Shown piece after piece: positions 52,822 to 60,775 of a stretch of 64,000 bases of DNA. This DNA comes from Rhizobium sp. AAP43 (GTDB lineage: Bacteria > Pseudomonadota > Alphaproteobacteria > Rhizobiales > Rhizobiaceae): assembly GCF_001296045.1 (NCBI RefSeq), contig NZ_LJHS01000019.1, positions 124,001 through 188,000 of the forward strand, written 5' to 3'. The position numbers and the translations under genes were made by a program. Numbering within the stretch: position 1 is the stretch's first letter; each line of letters starts with the position of its first letter. Below the pieces are notes generated by a model. The model did not search any database. It was not told the origin of the DNA and worked only from the letters and a program-made list of their open reading frames with translations.

Positions 52822-53328
52822 ATGCGGAACCGACGGATGACGCCCTTCCTTTCGCCTCCCACGCGCCTTTATCTGCTGCGTCATGCCAAGTCGGGCTGGG
52901 CCGAGCCGGGCGGTCGCGATTTCGACCGAACACTTTCCGACGCCGGTTTCGCCGAAGCAGAACTCGTTGCGGACGCTGCCGCAGATCGTGGCTACCGACC
53001 GGAACTCGTCGTAAGCTCCACCGCCAGGCGATGCCGTCAGACGTTCGACGCTTTCGGACGCGCCTTTCCAGGCCTGGAAGAGGTTCGTTTCGTCGACGAA
53101 CTCTACAATGCGCCAGCAGATACCTATCTTGAACTTCTGGGCGCGACGCGCGGCGTCCAGTCTCTCATGTTGATTGGGCACAATCCGGCGATGGAAGAAG
53201 TCTTAGCTCATCTTTGCGGCCATGACGTCGTCGGACGGACAATACCGGACGGATACCCAACCTCAGGCCTCGCAGTCCTGGAAGTGGCCGACAAAACATG
53301 GGCGCTGAAGGATTTTCTGATCGGCTGA
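52822..53328 (+). CDS. SixA-type histidine phosphatase
   Basis: Histidine phosphatase-superfamily protein of 168 residues (163 if ATG 52837 is used). The RHG motif is LYLLRHAKSGWAEPG, the second Arg is in SSTARRCRQT, and the second His is in LIGHNPAME. Family members dephosphorylate phosphohistidine proteins (SixA acts on the phosphotransfer domain of ArcB or PTS-Ntr components). The target here is unknown. Confidence 0.88.
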   Translation: MRNRRMTPFLSPPTRLYLLRHAKSGWAEPGGRDFDRTLSDAGFAEAELVADAAADRGYRPELVVSSTARRCRQTFDAFGRAFPGLEEVRFVDELYNAPADTYLELLGATRGVQSLMLIGHNPAMEEVLAHLCGHDVVGRTIPDGYPTSGLAVLEVADKTWALKDFLIG

Positions 53329-53448
53329 CGCCTCCCGGCAGACAGACGCGACGCCGCCCTCTTTTTCCATGTTGATCGAGATCCTATATCGGAGACTGCC
53401 GACGCAGAGCCCTGCTTCAACATGACGACCAGCAAACCCTAGTAGGAT

Positions 53449-54927
53449 ATGACATTGCCGCCATCGCTGAGTGGACTTGTCGACGAAGCCGCCATCGCCT
53501 TCGACAACATCGCCGACCGCGCTTCGGGTCTTGTCAATCCGACGATCAGACTGGGTGTCACCGGCCTGTCGCGTGCTGGAAAAACGGTCTTCATTTCGTC
53601 ACTGGTTCACAACTTGCTGCATGGTGGCCGCCTGCCGCTATTCGAACCCTTGCGTTCCGGTCGGATCGCCAGCACCCGGCTTGAAGAGCAACCAGACGAC
53701 GCCGTGCCCCGTTTTCAATATGAGGACCACATCAGGGCACTGGTCCATGACCGGATCTGGCCAGATTCGACTCGCGCGATATCAGAGCTACGCCTCACGA
53801 TCGACTATCGGAGCGCCAGCACCTGGTCGCGGATGCTTTCACCAGGTCGCCTGTCGATCGACATCGTCGACTATCCGGGCGAATGGCTGCTCGACTTGCC
53901 CTTGCTGGATCAGGACTACCGGACATTCAGCGAGACGACCGCAGCGCTGTCCGTATCAGGCGTCCGTGCGGAACTGTCGCGGCCGTGGCGCGAGCTGGCA
54001 TCAAACCTCAATCCTGACGCCCCTGCCGATGAGATGACGGCAAGACGCCTGGCAGAAACCTTCACCACCTATCTGAGGCTCTGCAAATCAGACGAACGGT
54101 CCCTGTCCACGCTGCCTCCCGGCCGCTTTCTGATGCCGGGTGATCTGGAAGGCTCACCTGCCCTTACCTTCGCTCCGCTTCCTGTCCTGGCCGACGGCAC
54201 TGCCCCCAAGGGTTCGTTGCGTGCGATGATGGAAAGGCGGTTCGAGGCGTACAAGTCTGTGGTGGTCAAACCTTTCTTTCGCGAGCATTTCGCCCGGCTC
54301 GATCGGCAGATTGTTCTCGTCGACGCCTTACAGGCGCTCAATCGCGGCCCCGAAGCTGTACAAGACCTGGAACGCGCCCTTGGCGATGTCCTCGCCTGTT
54401 TTCGTGCGGGCTCCAACAACATCCTGACCTCGCTCCTTCGCCGTCGGATTGACAAGGTTCTGGTTGCGGCAACAAAGGCCGATCACTTGCACCATGAGAG
54501 CCATGACCGGCTGGAAACGCTGACACGTCGACTCGTGAACCGGGCGGTGCAGACCATCGGTTCCACCGGCGCCGGGATCGAGGTCATGGCAATTGCTTCG
54601 GTTCGGGCAACACGTGAGGGAAATGTTCGCCAGGACGGCCACGACCTGCCGGTGATCGTTGGTACACCCATAAAGGATGAGCGCATCGGCGACGAGATCT
54701 TCGACGGTGAACGCTCGACTGCAGTCTTTCCGGGCGACCTGCCGATCGATCCAGAGGCTTACTTTCGGTCGGTTGATGCCGGCGAGAGCGCCGCCGCACT
54801 CGCGGATCTGTCCATTGTCCGCTTCCGCCCGCCGCTTGTCGACAGGAAGGGATCGATCAACCTGTCTGTGCCGCATATCCGGCTTGACCGCGCCCTTCAG
54901 TTCCTGCTGGGAGATCGCCTCGCATGA
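53449..54927 (+). CDS. ycjX: YcjX-family P-loop protein
   Basis: Predicted nucleotide-binding stress protein of 492 residues. The P-loop is GVTGLSRAGKTVFI, a switch-like DYPGEWLLDLPLL follows, and VLVAATKADHL resembles the G4 motif. These are features of the DUF463/YcjX family, often near phage-shock or envelope-stress genes. ATGA overlap couples it to the ycjF-like gene. Confidence 0.92.
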   Translation: MTLPPSLSGLVDEAAIAFDNIADRASGLVNPTIRLGVTGLSRAGKTVFISSLVHNLLHGGRLPLFEPLRSGRIASTRLEEQPDDAVPRFQYEDHIRALVHDRIWPDSTRAISELRLTIDYRSASTWSRMLSPGRLSIDIVDYPGEWLLDLPLLDQDYRTFSETTAALSVSGVRAELSRPWRELASNLNPDAPADEMTARRLAETFTTYLRLCKSDERSLSTLPPGRFLMPGDLEGSPALTFAPLPVLADGTAPKGSLRAMMERRFEAYKSVVVKPFFREHFARLDRQIVLVDALQALNRGPEAVQDLERALGDVLACFRAGSNNILTSLLRRRIDKVLVAATKADHLHHESHDRLETLTRRLVNRAVQTIGSTGAGIEVMAIASVRATREGNVRQDGHDLPVIVGTPIKDERIGDEIFDGERSTAVFPGDLPIDPEAYFRSVDAGESAAALADLSIVRFRPPLVDRKGSINLSVPHIRLDRALQFLLGDRLA

Positions 54928-56018
54928 CGCGTCCAAAAGATCCATCTTCGACCGAAACTGGACAAGACAAGCCGCGCCGACCCGCTTCCTTTGCCGTCGC
55001 AAGCGATGAGAGCACGAGCGCCTCGGCTCAAAGCCCTGCCCGCGCACCGCGCAGCTTTGCCGCACCCGTCGAGATCGTCCCTGATGACCAAGACCCATTC
55101 ATCGCCGGCACGGATGTCACCGAAACGCCTCAAGCTACCCCTCGCAAACGACGCTTTTCATTTGCCAAGCTGGCAGCCGGCGCCTTCAGCCTGCTTCTGT
55201 CACTGGCGATTGGCCTTTGGACCGACCAGTTGATCCGGGATCTGTTCGCACGTGCCGACTGGTTGGGCTATACCGCAGCCGCGGCTGCCTTTGTCGGCCT
55301 TGCAGCCGTCCTGGGCCTCGTTGTGCGGGAGGGCCTCGGTCTCTATCGCCTTGAAGCCGTCCAGTCGCTGAAGGCACAAGCCGAAGCCGCTTCCGCATCA
55401 CGTCTGCGGCCTCCGGCACAATCCGTTGTTGACAAGCTTGTGTCTCTGGTCGGCCATCGTGCCGAGACGGCCCGCGGCGTGGCCGCGCTCACCGCATCAA
55501 AGGACGACATTATTGACGGCCCCCAGCTGATAGAGTTGGTCGAGCGGGAACTTCTGTCACCCCTCGACGCACAGGCCCGTAGCCTGATTCTGAACTCTGC
55601 CAAACGCGTCTCGGTCGTAACAGCCGTCAGCCCCCGTGCAGTTGTCGACCTCGCCTATGTCATCTTCGAAGTGGTGAGGCTTGTGCGCGCCATGGCAGAG
55701 CTCTATGGCGGCCGTCCAGGCTCTCTTGGCATGCTACGATTGCTGAGGGATGTCATCGCGCATTTGGCGGTCACTGGCTCGATTGCTGTCGGCGACGGCA
55801 TTGCCCAACAGGTCCTCGGTCACGGCCTTGCCGCACGGCTTTCAACACGGCTCGGTGAAGGGGTAATCAATGGCCTGATGACGGCACGAATCGGTATCGC
55901 AGCCATGGACCTCTGCCGCCCCCTGCCTTTCCGGGCCAACAAGCGACCGGGAATTGGCGACTTCGTGTCAGATCTCACACCTTCGGTAACGGGAAGAGGC
56001 AGCAACACGACCACCTGA
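54924..56018 (+). CDS. ycjF: YcjF/TIGR01620 membrane protein (DUF697)
   Basis: The 364-residue inner-membrane protein has an acidic N-terminal third, two membrane spans (about 88-110 and 118-140), and a C-terminal DUF697 region (SAKRVSVVTAVSPRAVVDLAYV). YcjF and YcjX usually occur as a pair; E. coli places them downstream of psp genes. There is no pspF/pspA in the window. Confidence 0.92.
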   Translation: MTRPKDPSSTETGQDKPRRPASFAVASDESTSASAQSPARAPRSFAAPVEIVPDDQDPFIAGTDVTETPQATPRKRRFSFAKLAAGAFSLLLSLAIGLWTDQLIRDLFARADWLGYTAAAAAFVGLAAVLGLVVREGLGLYRLEAVQSLKAQAEAASASRLRPPAQSVVDKLVSLVGHRAETARGVAALTASKDDIIDGPQLIELVERELLSPLDAQARSLILNSAKRVSVVTAVSPRAVVDLAYVIFEVVRLVRAMAELYGGRPGSLGMLRLLRDVIAHLAVTGSIAVGDGIAQQVLGHGLAARLSTRLGEGVINGLMTARIGIAAMDLCRPLPFRANKRPGIGDFVSDLTPSVTGRGSNTTT

Positions 56019-56151
56019 GAGCGGTCGCGACTTGACCTGTGACGTTTGTCGATTGTATCAGCGGAGACGAAAGGGTAATGCAATAATACATTAACCATTT
56101 TCCGGCTACCGTATGTGCGGGCTCACTGGTTTCTCGTACCAAGGTTTATCG

Positions 56152-56697
56152 ATGTCTATTTGCTCCACTTCGACACTCGGCCGTTGCGCCGCGATCCTCG
56201 CCGCGGTGGCTCTGACACCGGCAACCGTTGCCGATGCGGCTTCGCGCGACAAGCGCTTCTTCGAATCCGTTGCAGGCATCTGGAAGGGGCCGGGAGAAAT
56301 TGTCGCGGGCAAGTACAAAGGCACCAAGTTTACCTGCAACCTGACCGGCCTGGCCGCCGAAGGCCGGGAAACCGGCCTCAAGCTCGACGGCACTTGCCGC
56401 GTCGGCGTATTCAGCCAGCCAATGTCGGCCGTCATCTCGAACAAGGGTGATGGCTATAAGGGCCAGTTCCTTGATGGCGCAGATGGCAAGGGTCTCGATA
56501 TCGTCTCCGGCCAGGTCGCCGGCAATCGTGCCGTGATGGGCATCAATCGCGCCAAGTTGAACGGCGCAATGGTGGCGCGCCTCGATGAAGATGATTCGAT
56601 GAACATCACAATTTCAGTCAAGGTTGAAGATCAAATGATCCCGGTCATCGGCCTCAAGCTGAACCGTCAGGACGTCGCGCAGGCTTCAAACGACTAA
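56152..56697 (+). CDS. Exported protein, function unknown
   Basis: Begins MSICSTSTLGRCAAILAAVALTPATVADAA, a signal peptide, with AAGG 7 bases upstream. The 181-residue mature part has a beta-rich pattern including IWKGPGEIVAGKYKGTKFTC and TCRVGVFSQPMSAVIS, with two cysteines likely bonded. I do not recognise the family. It is followed by a terminator. Confidence 0.78.
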   Translation: MSICSTSTLGRCAAILAAVALTPATVADAASRDKRFFESVAGIWKGPGEIVAGKYKGTKFTCNLTGLAAEGRETGLKLDGTCRVGVFSQPMSAVISNKGDGYKGQFLDGADGKGLDIVSGQVAGNRAVMGINRAKLNGAMVARLDEDDSMNITISVKVEDQMIPVIGLKLNRQDVAQASND

Positions 56698-56727
56698 GCG
56701 CCTTTTGAAACTTGAATGCTTACACGA

Positions 56728-57231
56728 TCAACCGCGCCACCAGGCGCGGTTTTCGTTTGCAACCTGAATTCCCGTCTGATCACTCGCGCTCAACCAAGAA
56801 GCAACGCTGCGCCCAGACACGGCGAGATCAGGACGAATGTCCGCCAGGGGCAACAAGACGAACGCCCTCTGCGTCATGCGTGGATGCGGCAGCGTCAGAA
56901 CGTCCACATGCAGTTCAATATCGCCATAAGTCAGGATATCGATATCGATCGTCCTTGGACCCCAACGCTCTGAGCGCACACGCTTCATCTCACGCTCAAT
57001 GTCGAGACACGCAAACAGCAGAGCCTCAGGCTCAAGACGCGTCTCGATCGCGGCGCAAGCATTGTAAAAATCCGCCTGATCCGTCTTGCCCCAGGGCGGC
57101 GTTCGATAGAGCCTGGACACGTCGAGCACACGACAGTCCTCCCGCTCATCCAGACGCTGCAAGGCATGCGCCATTGCGGCCGCCGGATCGCCGAGATTGC
57201 CGCCAAGACCAAGCGTCGCGAAATGCCACAT
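56728..57231 (-). CDS. folK: HPPK (6-hydroxymethyl-7,8-dihydropterin pyrophosphokinase)
   Basis: Transfers pyrophosphate from ATP to the pterin alcohol in folate synthesis. The start MWHFATLGLGGNLGD at 57231 lies one base past the folB stop. The 167 residues contain LGGNLGDP, YRTPPWG, and the metal/substrate motif RWGPRTIDIDIL. The last codons overlap a terminator on the other strand. Confidence 0.96.
   Translation of the reverse strand: MWHFATLGLGGNLGDPAAAMAHALQRLDEREDCRVLDVSRLYRTPPWGKTDQADFYNACAAIETRLEPEALLFACLDIEREMKRVRSERWGPRTIDIDILTYGDIELHVDVLTLPHPRMTQRAFVLLPLADIRPDLAVSGRSVASWLSASDQTGIQVANENRAWWRG
56730..56756 (+). terminator. Rho-independent terminator inside the folK 3' end
   Basis: AACCGCGCC-ACCA-GGCGCGGTT is a perfect 9-bp stem followed by TTCGTTT on the plus strand. 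It serves the exported-protein gene that ends at 56697, but lies within the last codons of convergent folK. Confidence 0.75.
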
Positions 57232-57232
57232 G

Positions 57233-57604
57233 TCAGGCTCTGAACTGCTCAACGCTCACCTGCACATGGTCGAGGATGCCGGCGATCGGAGCACTCGGCT
57301 TGCGCACAGTGGCACGCACACGCAGAATTTCCGGAAACCGGTCGAGCAAACCGCGCGCAATTGCAAGCGCCAGAGCCTCGATCAACTGCCGACGCGCACC
57401 CGTCACGATTTCTTCAATGACCTGAAACGCAATGCCGTAGTGCACGGTCCCATCGAGCGTATCGGTCTCGGCGGCAGCCTCCGCATCGACATCGAATTCT
57501 GCATCGACAAAAAAGCGCTGCCCAAGCACTGCCTCCTCGGCGAAGACACCGTGATGGGCAAAGAAACTACAGTTCTTCAAGGTAATGGTGAAGATGGCCG
57601 CCAT
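57233..57604 (-). CDS. folB: Dihydroneopterin aldolase
   Basis: Cleaves dihydroneopterin to 6-hydroxymethyl-dihydropterin. I chose MAAIFTITLKNCSFFAHHGV at 57604, one base after the folP stop. The 123 residues have the catalytic region with HHGVFAEEAVLGQRF and LDGTVHYG. The longer frame to 57685 overlaps folP in another frame and is spurious. Confidence 0.95.
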   Translation of the reverse strand: MAAIFTITLKNCSFFAHHGVFAEEAVLGQRFFVDAEFDVDAEAAAETDTLDGTVHYGIAFQVIEEIVTGARRQLIEALALAIARGLLDRFPEILRVRATVRKPSAPIAGILDHVQVSVEQFRA

Positions 57605-57605
57605 G

Positions 57606-58487
57606 TCAGGCGTGTCCTCCCGATTGTTCAGGCGCGCCGATTGCACGGCGCGCAGCGAGCATAGCATCGGCGACCAGCAGCGCATCCCGGTTCATCGCGA
57701 CATTATGGACACGGAAAACGCAGGCACCAGCCATACGAAGGGCAACAGTGGTGGCGGCGGTCGCCACATCCCGATCCACCGCATCGCGACCTGTCAGGGC
57801 ACCGAGGAAGCGCTTGCGCGAAGTACCCACCAAAAGCGGCAGTCCATAGGCTCCGAGTTCTTCGATACGGGCCATCAGACCCCAATTTTCCTGCGGCGTC
57901 TCCTTGGCAAAGCCAAATCCTGGATCGAGCACTATGGCTTCGCGACGCACGCCGGCTCGTTCTGCAATCGCGAGCGAACGATCGAGAAATGCAAACTGAT
58001 CCGCGATCGGATCAGAAAGCCGCTCGCGATCGCGGCCCGTATGCATGATGCAGAGGCCAGCGCCCGCAGCAGCAACGACCTCGGCCATCGCCGGATCCCG
58101 CTGCAAGCCATAGACATCATTGATGATATGAGCACCGGCATTGAGAGCGGCAGCCGCAGTATCGGCTCTGTAGGTATCGACGGAAATCAGCGCATCGGTC
58201 GAGGCGACAAGTTCTTCGATCACCGGAATGATCCTGGCCTGCTCCTCTTTCGCATCCACTCCGGCCGCGCCCGGCCGCGTGGATTCCCCGCCGACGTCGA
58301 GAATGGCCGCACCTGCCTCAAGGCAGCCACGAGCATGACGGACGGCTGCGTCCGTCGTTGCGTGCAGTCCGCCATCGGAAAAGGAGTCCGGAGTCACATT
58401 GACGATCGCCATCAGCGCGCCAATCTCACCCAACGGCAAGGAGCGCCCATGGCCAAGCTGCCAGATAAACTTGTTATCGATTGTCAC
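57606..58487 (-). CDS. folP: Dihydropteroate synthase
   Basis: Joins p-aminobenzoate to the pterin diphosphate; target of sulfonamides. I chose GTG at 58487 (reading MTIDNKFIWQLGHGRSL), with AGAGG nearby; a TTG at 58520 also starts the open frame. The 293 residues show the pterin loop AIVNVTPDSFSDGG, GGESTRPGA, INDVYG and FGFAKE. The stop and next ATG are one base apart for folP-folB and folB-folK, so the three genes form a tight folate operon. Confidence 0.95.
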   Translation of the reverse strand: MTIDNKFIWQLGHGRSLPLGEIGALMAIVNVTPDSFSDGGLHATTDAAVRHARGCLEAGAAILDVGGESTRPGAAGVDAKEEQARIIPVIEELVASTDALISVDTYRADTAAAALNAGAHIINDVYGLQRDPAMAEVVAAAGAGLCIMHTGRDRERLSDPIADQFAFLDRSLAIAERAGVRREAIVLDPGFGFAKETPQENWGLMARIEELGAYGLPLLVGTSRKRFLGALTGRDAVDRDVATAATTVALRMAGACVFRVHNVAMNRDALLVADAMLAARRAIGAPEQSGGHA

Positions 58488-58589
58488 CGGGCCTCTGTCG
58501 TGTTCGAGGAAAAGCTGCAAGGGTGGAAATCGCCTTCCGGCTCGGCTATGCCCGAAGGCTTCGGGGAATACAACATTGCGGATTGAAGA

Positions 58590-59213
58590 ATGAAGAGAAT
58601 ACCCCGCCTCCGAACCGTTCTAATGATTGCATGTCTGGTTCTCGCCGTTTCTCCCGCAGCTCGTGCCGAAACGGTCGTGCGCAAGACAATCACCTATTTC
58701 GACATCGGCGGACGGAGTGCAGCAGATCTTGACGCGGAGTTGAGCCGCAAAGGACCACTGACCCAATCGACTGGTGGTCGTCATCCGGGCGCCACACAGA
58801 TCCGCTTCGGCGGCGACGTGACCTACGCCCACAGCGCCGGTCGCTGCGCGATCGATGACGCAACTGTGACCTTGAAGACGAAACTAATTCTGCCCCGATG
58901 GAAGAACCGCCGGCGTGCCAATGCCGATCTGGGGCTGATCTGGGATGCCTTGTCCGCCGACATTAAACGTCATGAAGAGCGTCATGCCGAGATTGCCAAG
59001 CAGCATGCCTATGAACTCGAGCGCCGATTGAAGCGCTTGCGTCCGGAGGTGGACTGCGACCGGCTACAGGACCGCGTTTCTCTGGTGACGGAGGAAGTGA
59101 CCCAGGCGCATGACAGAGCGCAGATGACGTTCGACCGAATCGAATCGAAAAATTTCGAAGACAGAATGATTCGGATCCTGCGCTACCGCGCACAAACGCG
59201 GCAGAAGCCGTAA
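58590..59213 (+). CDS. DUF922 exported protein, zinc-protease-like
   Basis: Begins with a signal peptide ending AARA. The 207 residues have a double-Arg segment (KNRRRANADLGLIW) and, near residue 130, the motif HEERHAEIAKQHA, where HEERH fits a HExxH zinc site. DUF922 proteins are annotated as predicted secreted Zn-dependent proteases. Activity on cell-envelope substrates is possible, but there is no partner gene nearby. Confidence 0.85.
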   Translation: MKRIPRLRTVLMIACLVLAVSPAARAETVVRKTITYFDIGGRSAADLDAELSRKGPLTQSTGGRHPGATQIRFGGDVTYAHSAGRCAIDDATVTLKTKLILPRWKNRRRANADLGLIWDALSADIKRHEERHAEIAKQHAYELERRLKRLRPEVDCDRLQDRVSLVTEEVTQAHDRAQMTFDRIESKNFEDRMIRILRYRAQTRQKP

Positions 59214-59389
59214 AAAGTCATCCCGAATTTTTGCCAAGCGCAGATGCATGGCTGCACCAGCTTGCCCGAAACTTGCGCCGCCACCTGTGAATAACTGGCA
59301 ATTTGTGAGCGTAGAACTTGCGTGAAAACTGAAATAAGGTTGTGCTCAATCAACTTGCAGCAGCAACCTCATCCAAGTTCTCCCAGGCG

Positions 59390-59479
59390 CGTTCTGGTGC
59401 CGCAGGTGTTTCCTCCCTCGCCTGCCTGGCGATGCGCCCAATTGCCCCGCTCCCGCAAAAGCGAGAGCGGGGCTTTTTT
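59390..59479 (+). ncRNA. Candidate small RNA, MmgR/alpha-r8-like
   Basis: A TTTCCTCCCT motif (59409-59418) is followed by a short CGCC/GGCG hairpin, an AT-poor linker, and a strong terminator (59444-59479). From memory, the alphaproteobacterial alpha-r8 family, including Sinorhizobium MmgR (about 77 nt), carries this pyrimidine-rich motif. The distance from just before the motif to the end of the T-run here is about 77 nt. A possible -35 TTGCAG lies at about 59354. There is no good ORF. The 5' end is estimated. Confidence 0.55.
59444..59479 (+). terminator. Strong terminator, end of candidate sRNA
   Basis: GCCCCGCTCCCGC and GCGAGAGCGGGGC form a 13-bp stem with one mismatch and an AAAA loop, followed by TTTTTT on the plus strand. 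It sits 230 bases after the DUF922 stop and before convergent fdx, so it most likely ends a separate transcript. Confidence 0.85.
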
Positions 59480-59487
59480 AGGAAAGC

Positions 59488-59808
59488 TCAGCCCTGCCGC
59501 TCCGGCACATGCACGACGAGACCATCAAGATCAGCCGTAAGCTTGATCTGACAGGAAAGACGCGAGGTCGGTCGGACATCAACGGCAAAATCCAGCATGT
59601 CTTCTTCCATCGGCGACGGAGTCCCGACCTTGGCGGCCCAACCATCGTCAACATAGACATGACAGGTAGCGCAAGCACAGGCACCACCACATTCGGCATC
59701 GATACCCGGCACCGAATTACGAACGGCATTCTCCATGACCGTCGACCCATCCTGGGCCGCGATGTCGAAACGGGTGCCGTCGAACGCGACAATGGTAATA
59801 TTGGCCAT
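59488..59808 (-). CDS. [2Fe-2S] ferredoxin, adrenodoxin type
   Basis: Plant/adrenodoxin-fold electron carrier of 106 residues. Cluster ligands are in [16 protein letters not shown] (C-x5-C-x2-C, with an extra Cys between) and the fourth in RLSCQIKL. The acidic MEEDMLDFA loop is typical of adrenodoxin-like ferredoxins. Redox partners are not encoded in the window. Confidence 0.94.
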   Translation of the reverse strand: MANITIVAFDGTRFDIAAQDGSTVMENAVRNSVPGIDAECGGACACATCHVYVDDGWAAKVGTPSPMEEDMLDFAVDVRPTSRLSCQIKLTADLDGLVVHVPERQG

Positions 59809-59925
59809 ACTGTTAACCCATGCTCCGCTTGATTTTTACACGGGCGATGTCTTCCCCCAAATCCCGGGGGCAGTCAACACGCCCGACCATGCGGCCAATT
59901 GGCGGTCAATCCAGCCGCAAGCCTC

Positions 59926-60300
59926 TCAACGAGCAAGCTTCAAGATGAAGTGCTCAGCCGCAAGAACGGCAGCGCTGACGCTCGCGACGGTATCGGGCGT
60001 CACGCCCTTGGTTTCAATCAGTTCCGCAGCGGTGACGACATCCAGAGCGCCAACAGTCAGCGCCGAATTGCGCAACCGGGTTGCCGCCTGACGGGTTTCC
60101 GCCTGCGATGACCCGGCCGACAATGTCAGCAGGCAGCCGCGGGCCTGGCGGGCAAAGCCCTGCAGGAGTTCAAGTTCTGCTCCCTTGTCACCGCGCGTCT
60201 GCACGGCAATGGCAATCAGGTCGACCGGCCGAGTCTTGCTCGAGCCGGGTGCCCGTATGACATCTGGAGCCTCAAAGGCGATGTTCAGAGCCGCAGTCAT
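59926..60300 (-). CDS. Small hypothetical protein
   Basis: Begins MTAALNIAFEAPDVIRA at 60300, behind GGAAGGAC, giving 124 residues; the open frame upstream to 60429 has no supporting ribosome site. No membrane span or signal peptide is seen. It is Ala/Thr-rich and probably alpha/beta. I do not recognise the family. The gene precedes fdx on the minus strand. Confidence 0.6.
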   Translation of the reverse strand: MTAALNIAFEAPDVIRAPGSSKTRPVDLIAIAVQTRGDKGAELELLQGFARQARGCLLTLSAGSSQAETRQAATRLRNSALTVGALDVVTAAELIETKGVTPDTVASVSAAVLAAEHFILKLAR

Positions 60301-60775
60301 GGAGGCCGTCCTTCCGTTATCCACTTCAAAGTTCCGGACGGCACAAATGACATGAGACCATCGACACCAGGTTAAGTGTCCCAAGACGGGACAGAAAAAC
60401 CTGCCAATATGGTTAATGCTTTCGAACACGCGGGGATTAAACGGTTTTCCGGCTAAACCAAGGTTGAAATACTGTTAACAAGGGCAGAGGTGCTCCCCCG
60501 TCACCAAGCGCATTAATTGTATAAAAACCCCGAATGTGCCACTACGATACGGTAGTACGGGTCTGTAGCGGCAACTTGCATTGGATGCGGGCAGGAAAAT
60601 ATCGGGCTTGGGCGGGCTGGGACCACACATTTGGCCAGTTTCAGGTCTGAAAGGTGCCGCGTTCATTGTGGCGGTGAACAAGCAGCCGGTGTACGAAGGT
60701 GTGATCGGTGTCACGGACATGGAGCCAGACAGCGGTCGGCGTCACCGAATATGAGTGGTAACGAGGCGTAACCCT
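60301..60775. other. 475-base intergenic region before the giant coiled-coil gene
   Basis: There is no convincing ORF. It holds an inverted repeat ACTAC-GATACG-GTAGT (60541-60556) about 220 bases before the next start, several TTAA/GTTAAC elements but no TTAA-N7-TTAA CtrA site that I can see, and GAGG about 10 bases before the ATG at 60776. Confidence 0.35.

Noticed and set aside
60541-60556. ACTAC-GATACG-GTAGT as a transcription-factor site
   Set aside because: The arms are only five bases with no matching regulator known to me, and chance occurrence in 64 kb is likely. I kept it only as a description of the gap.
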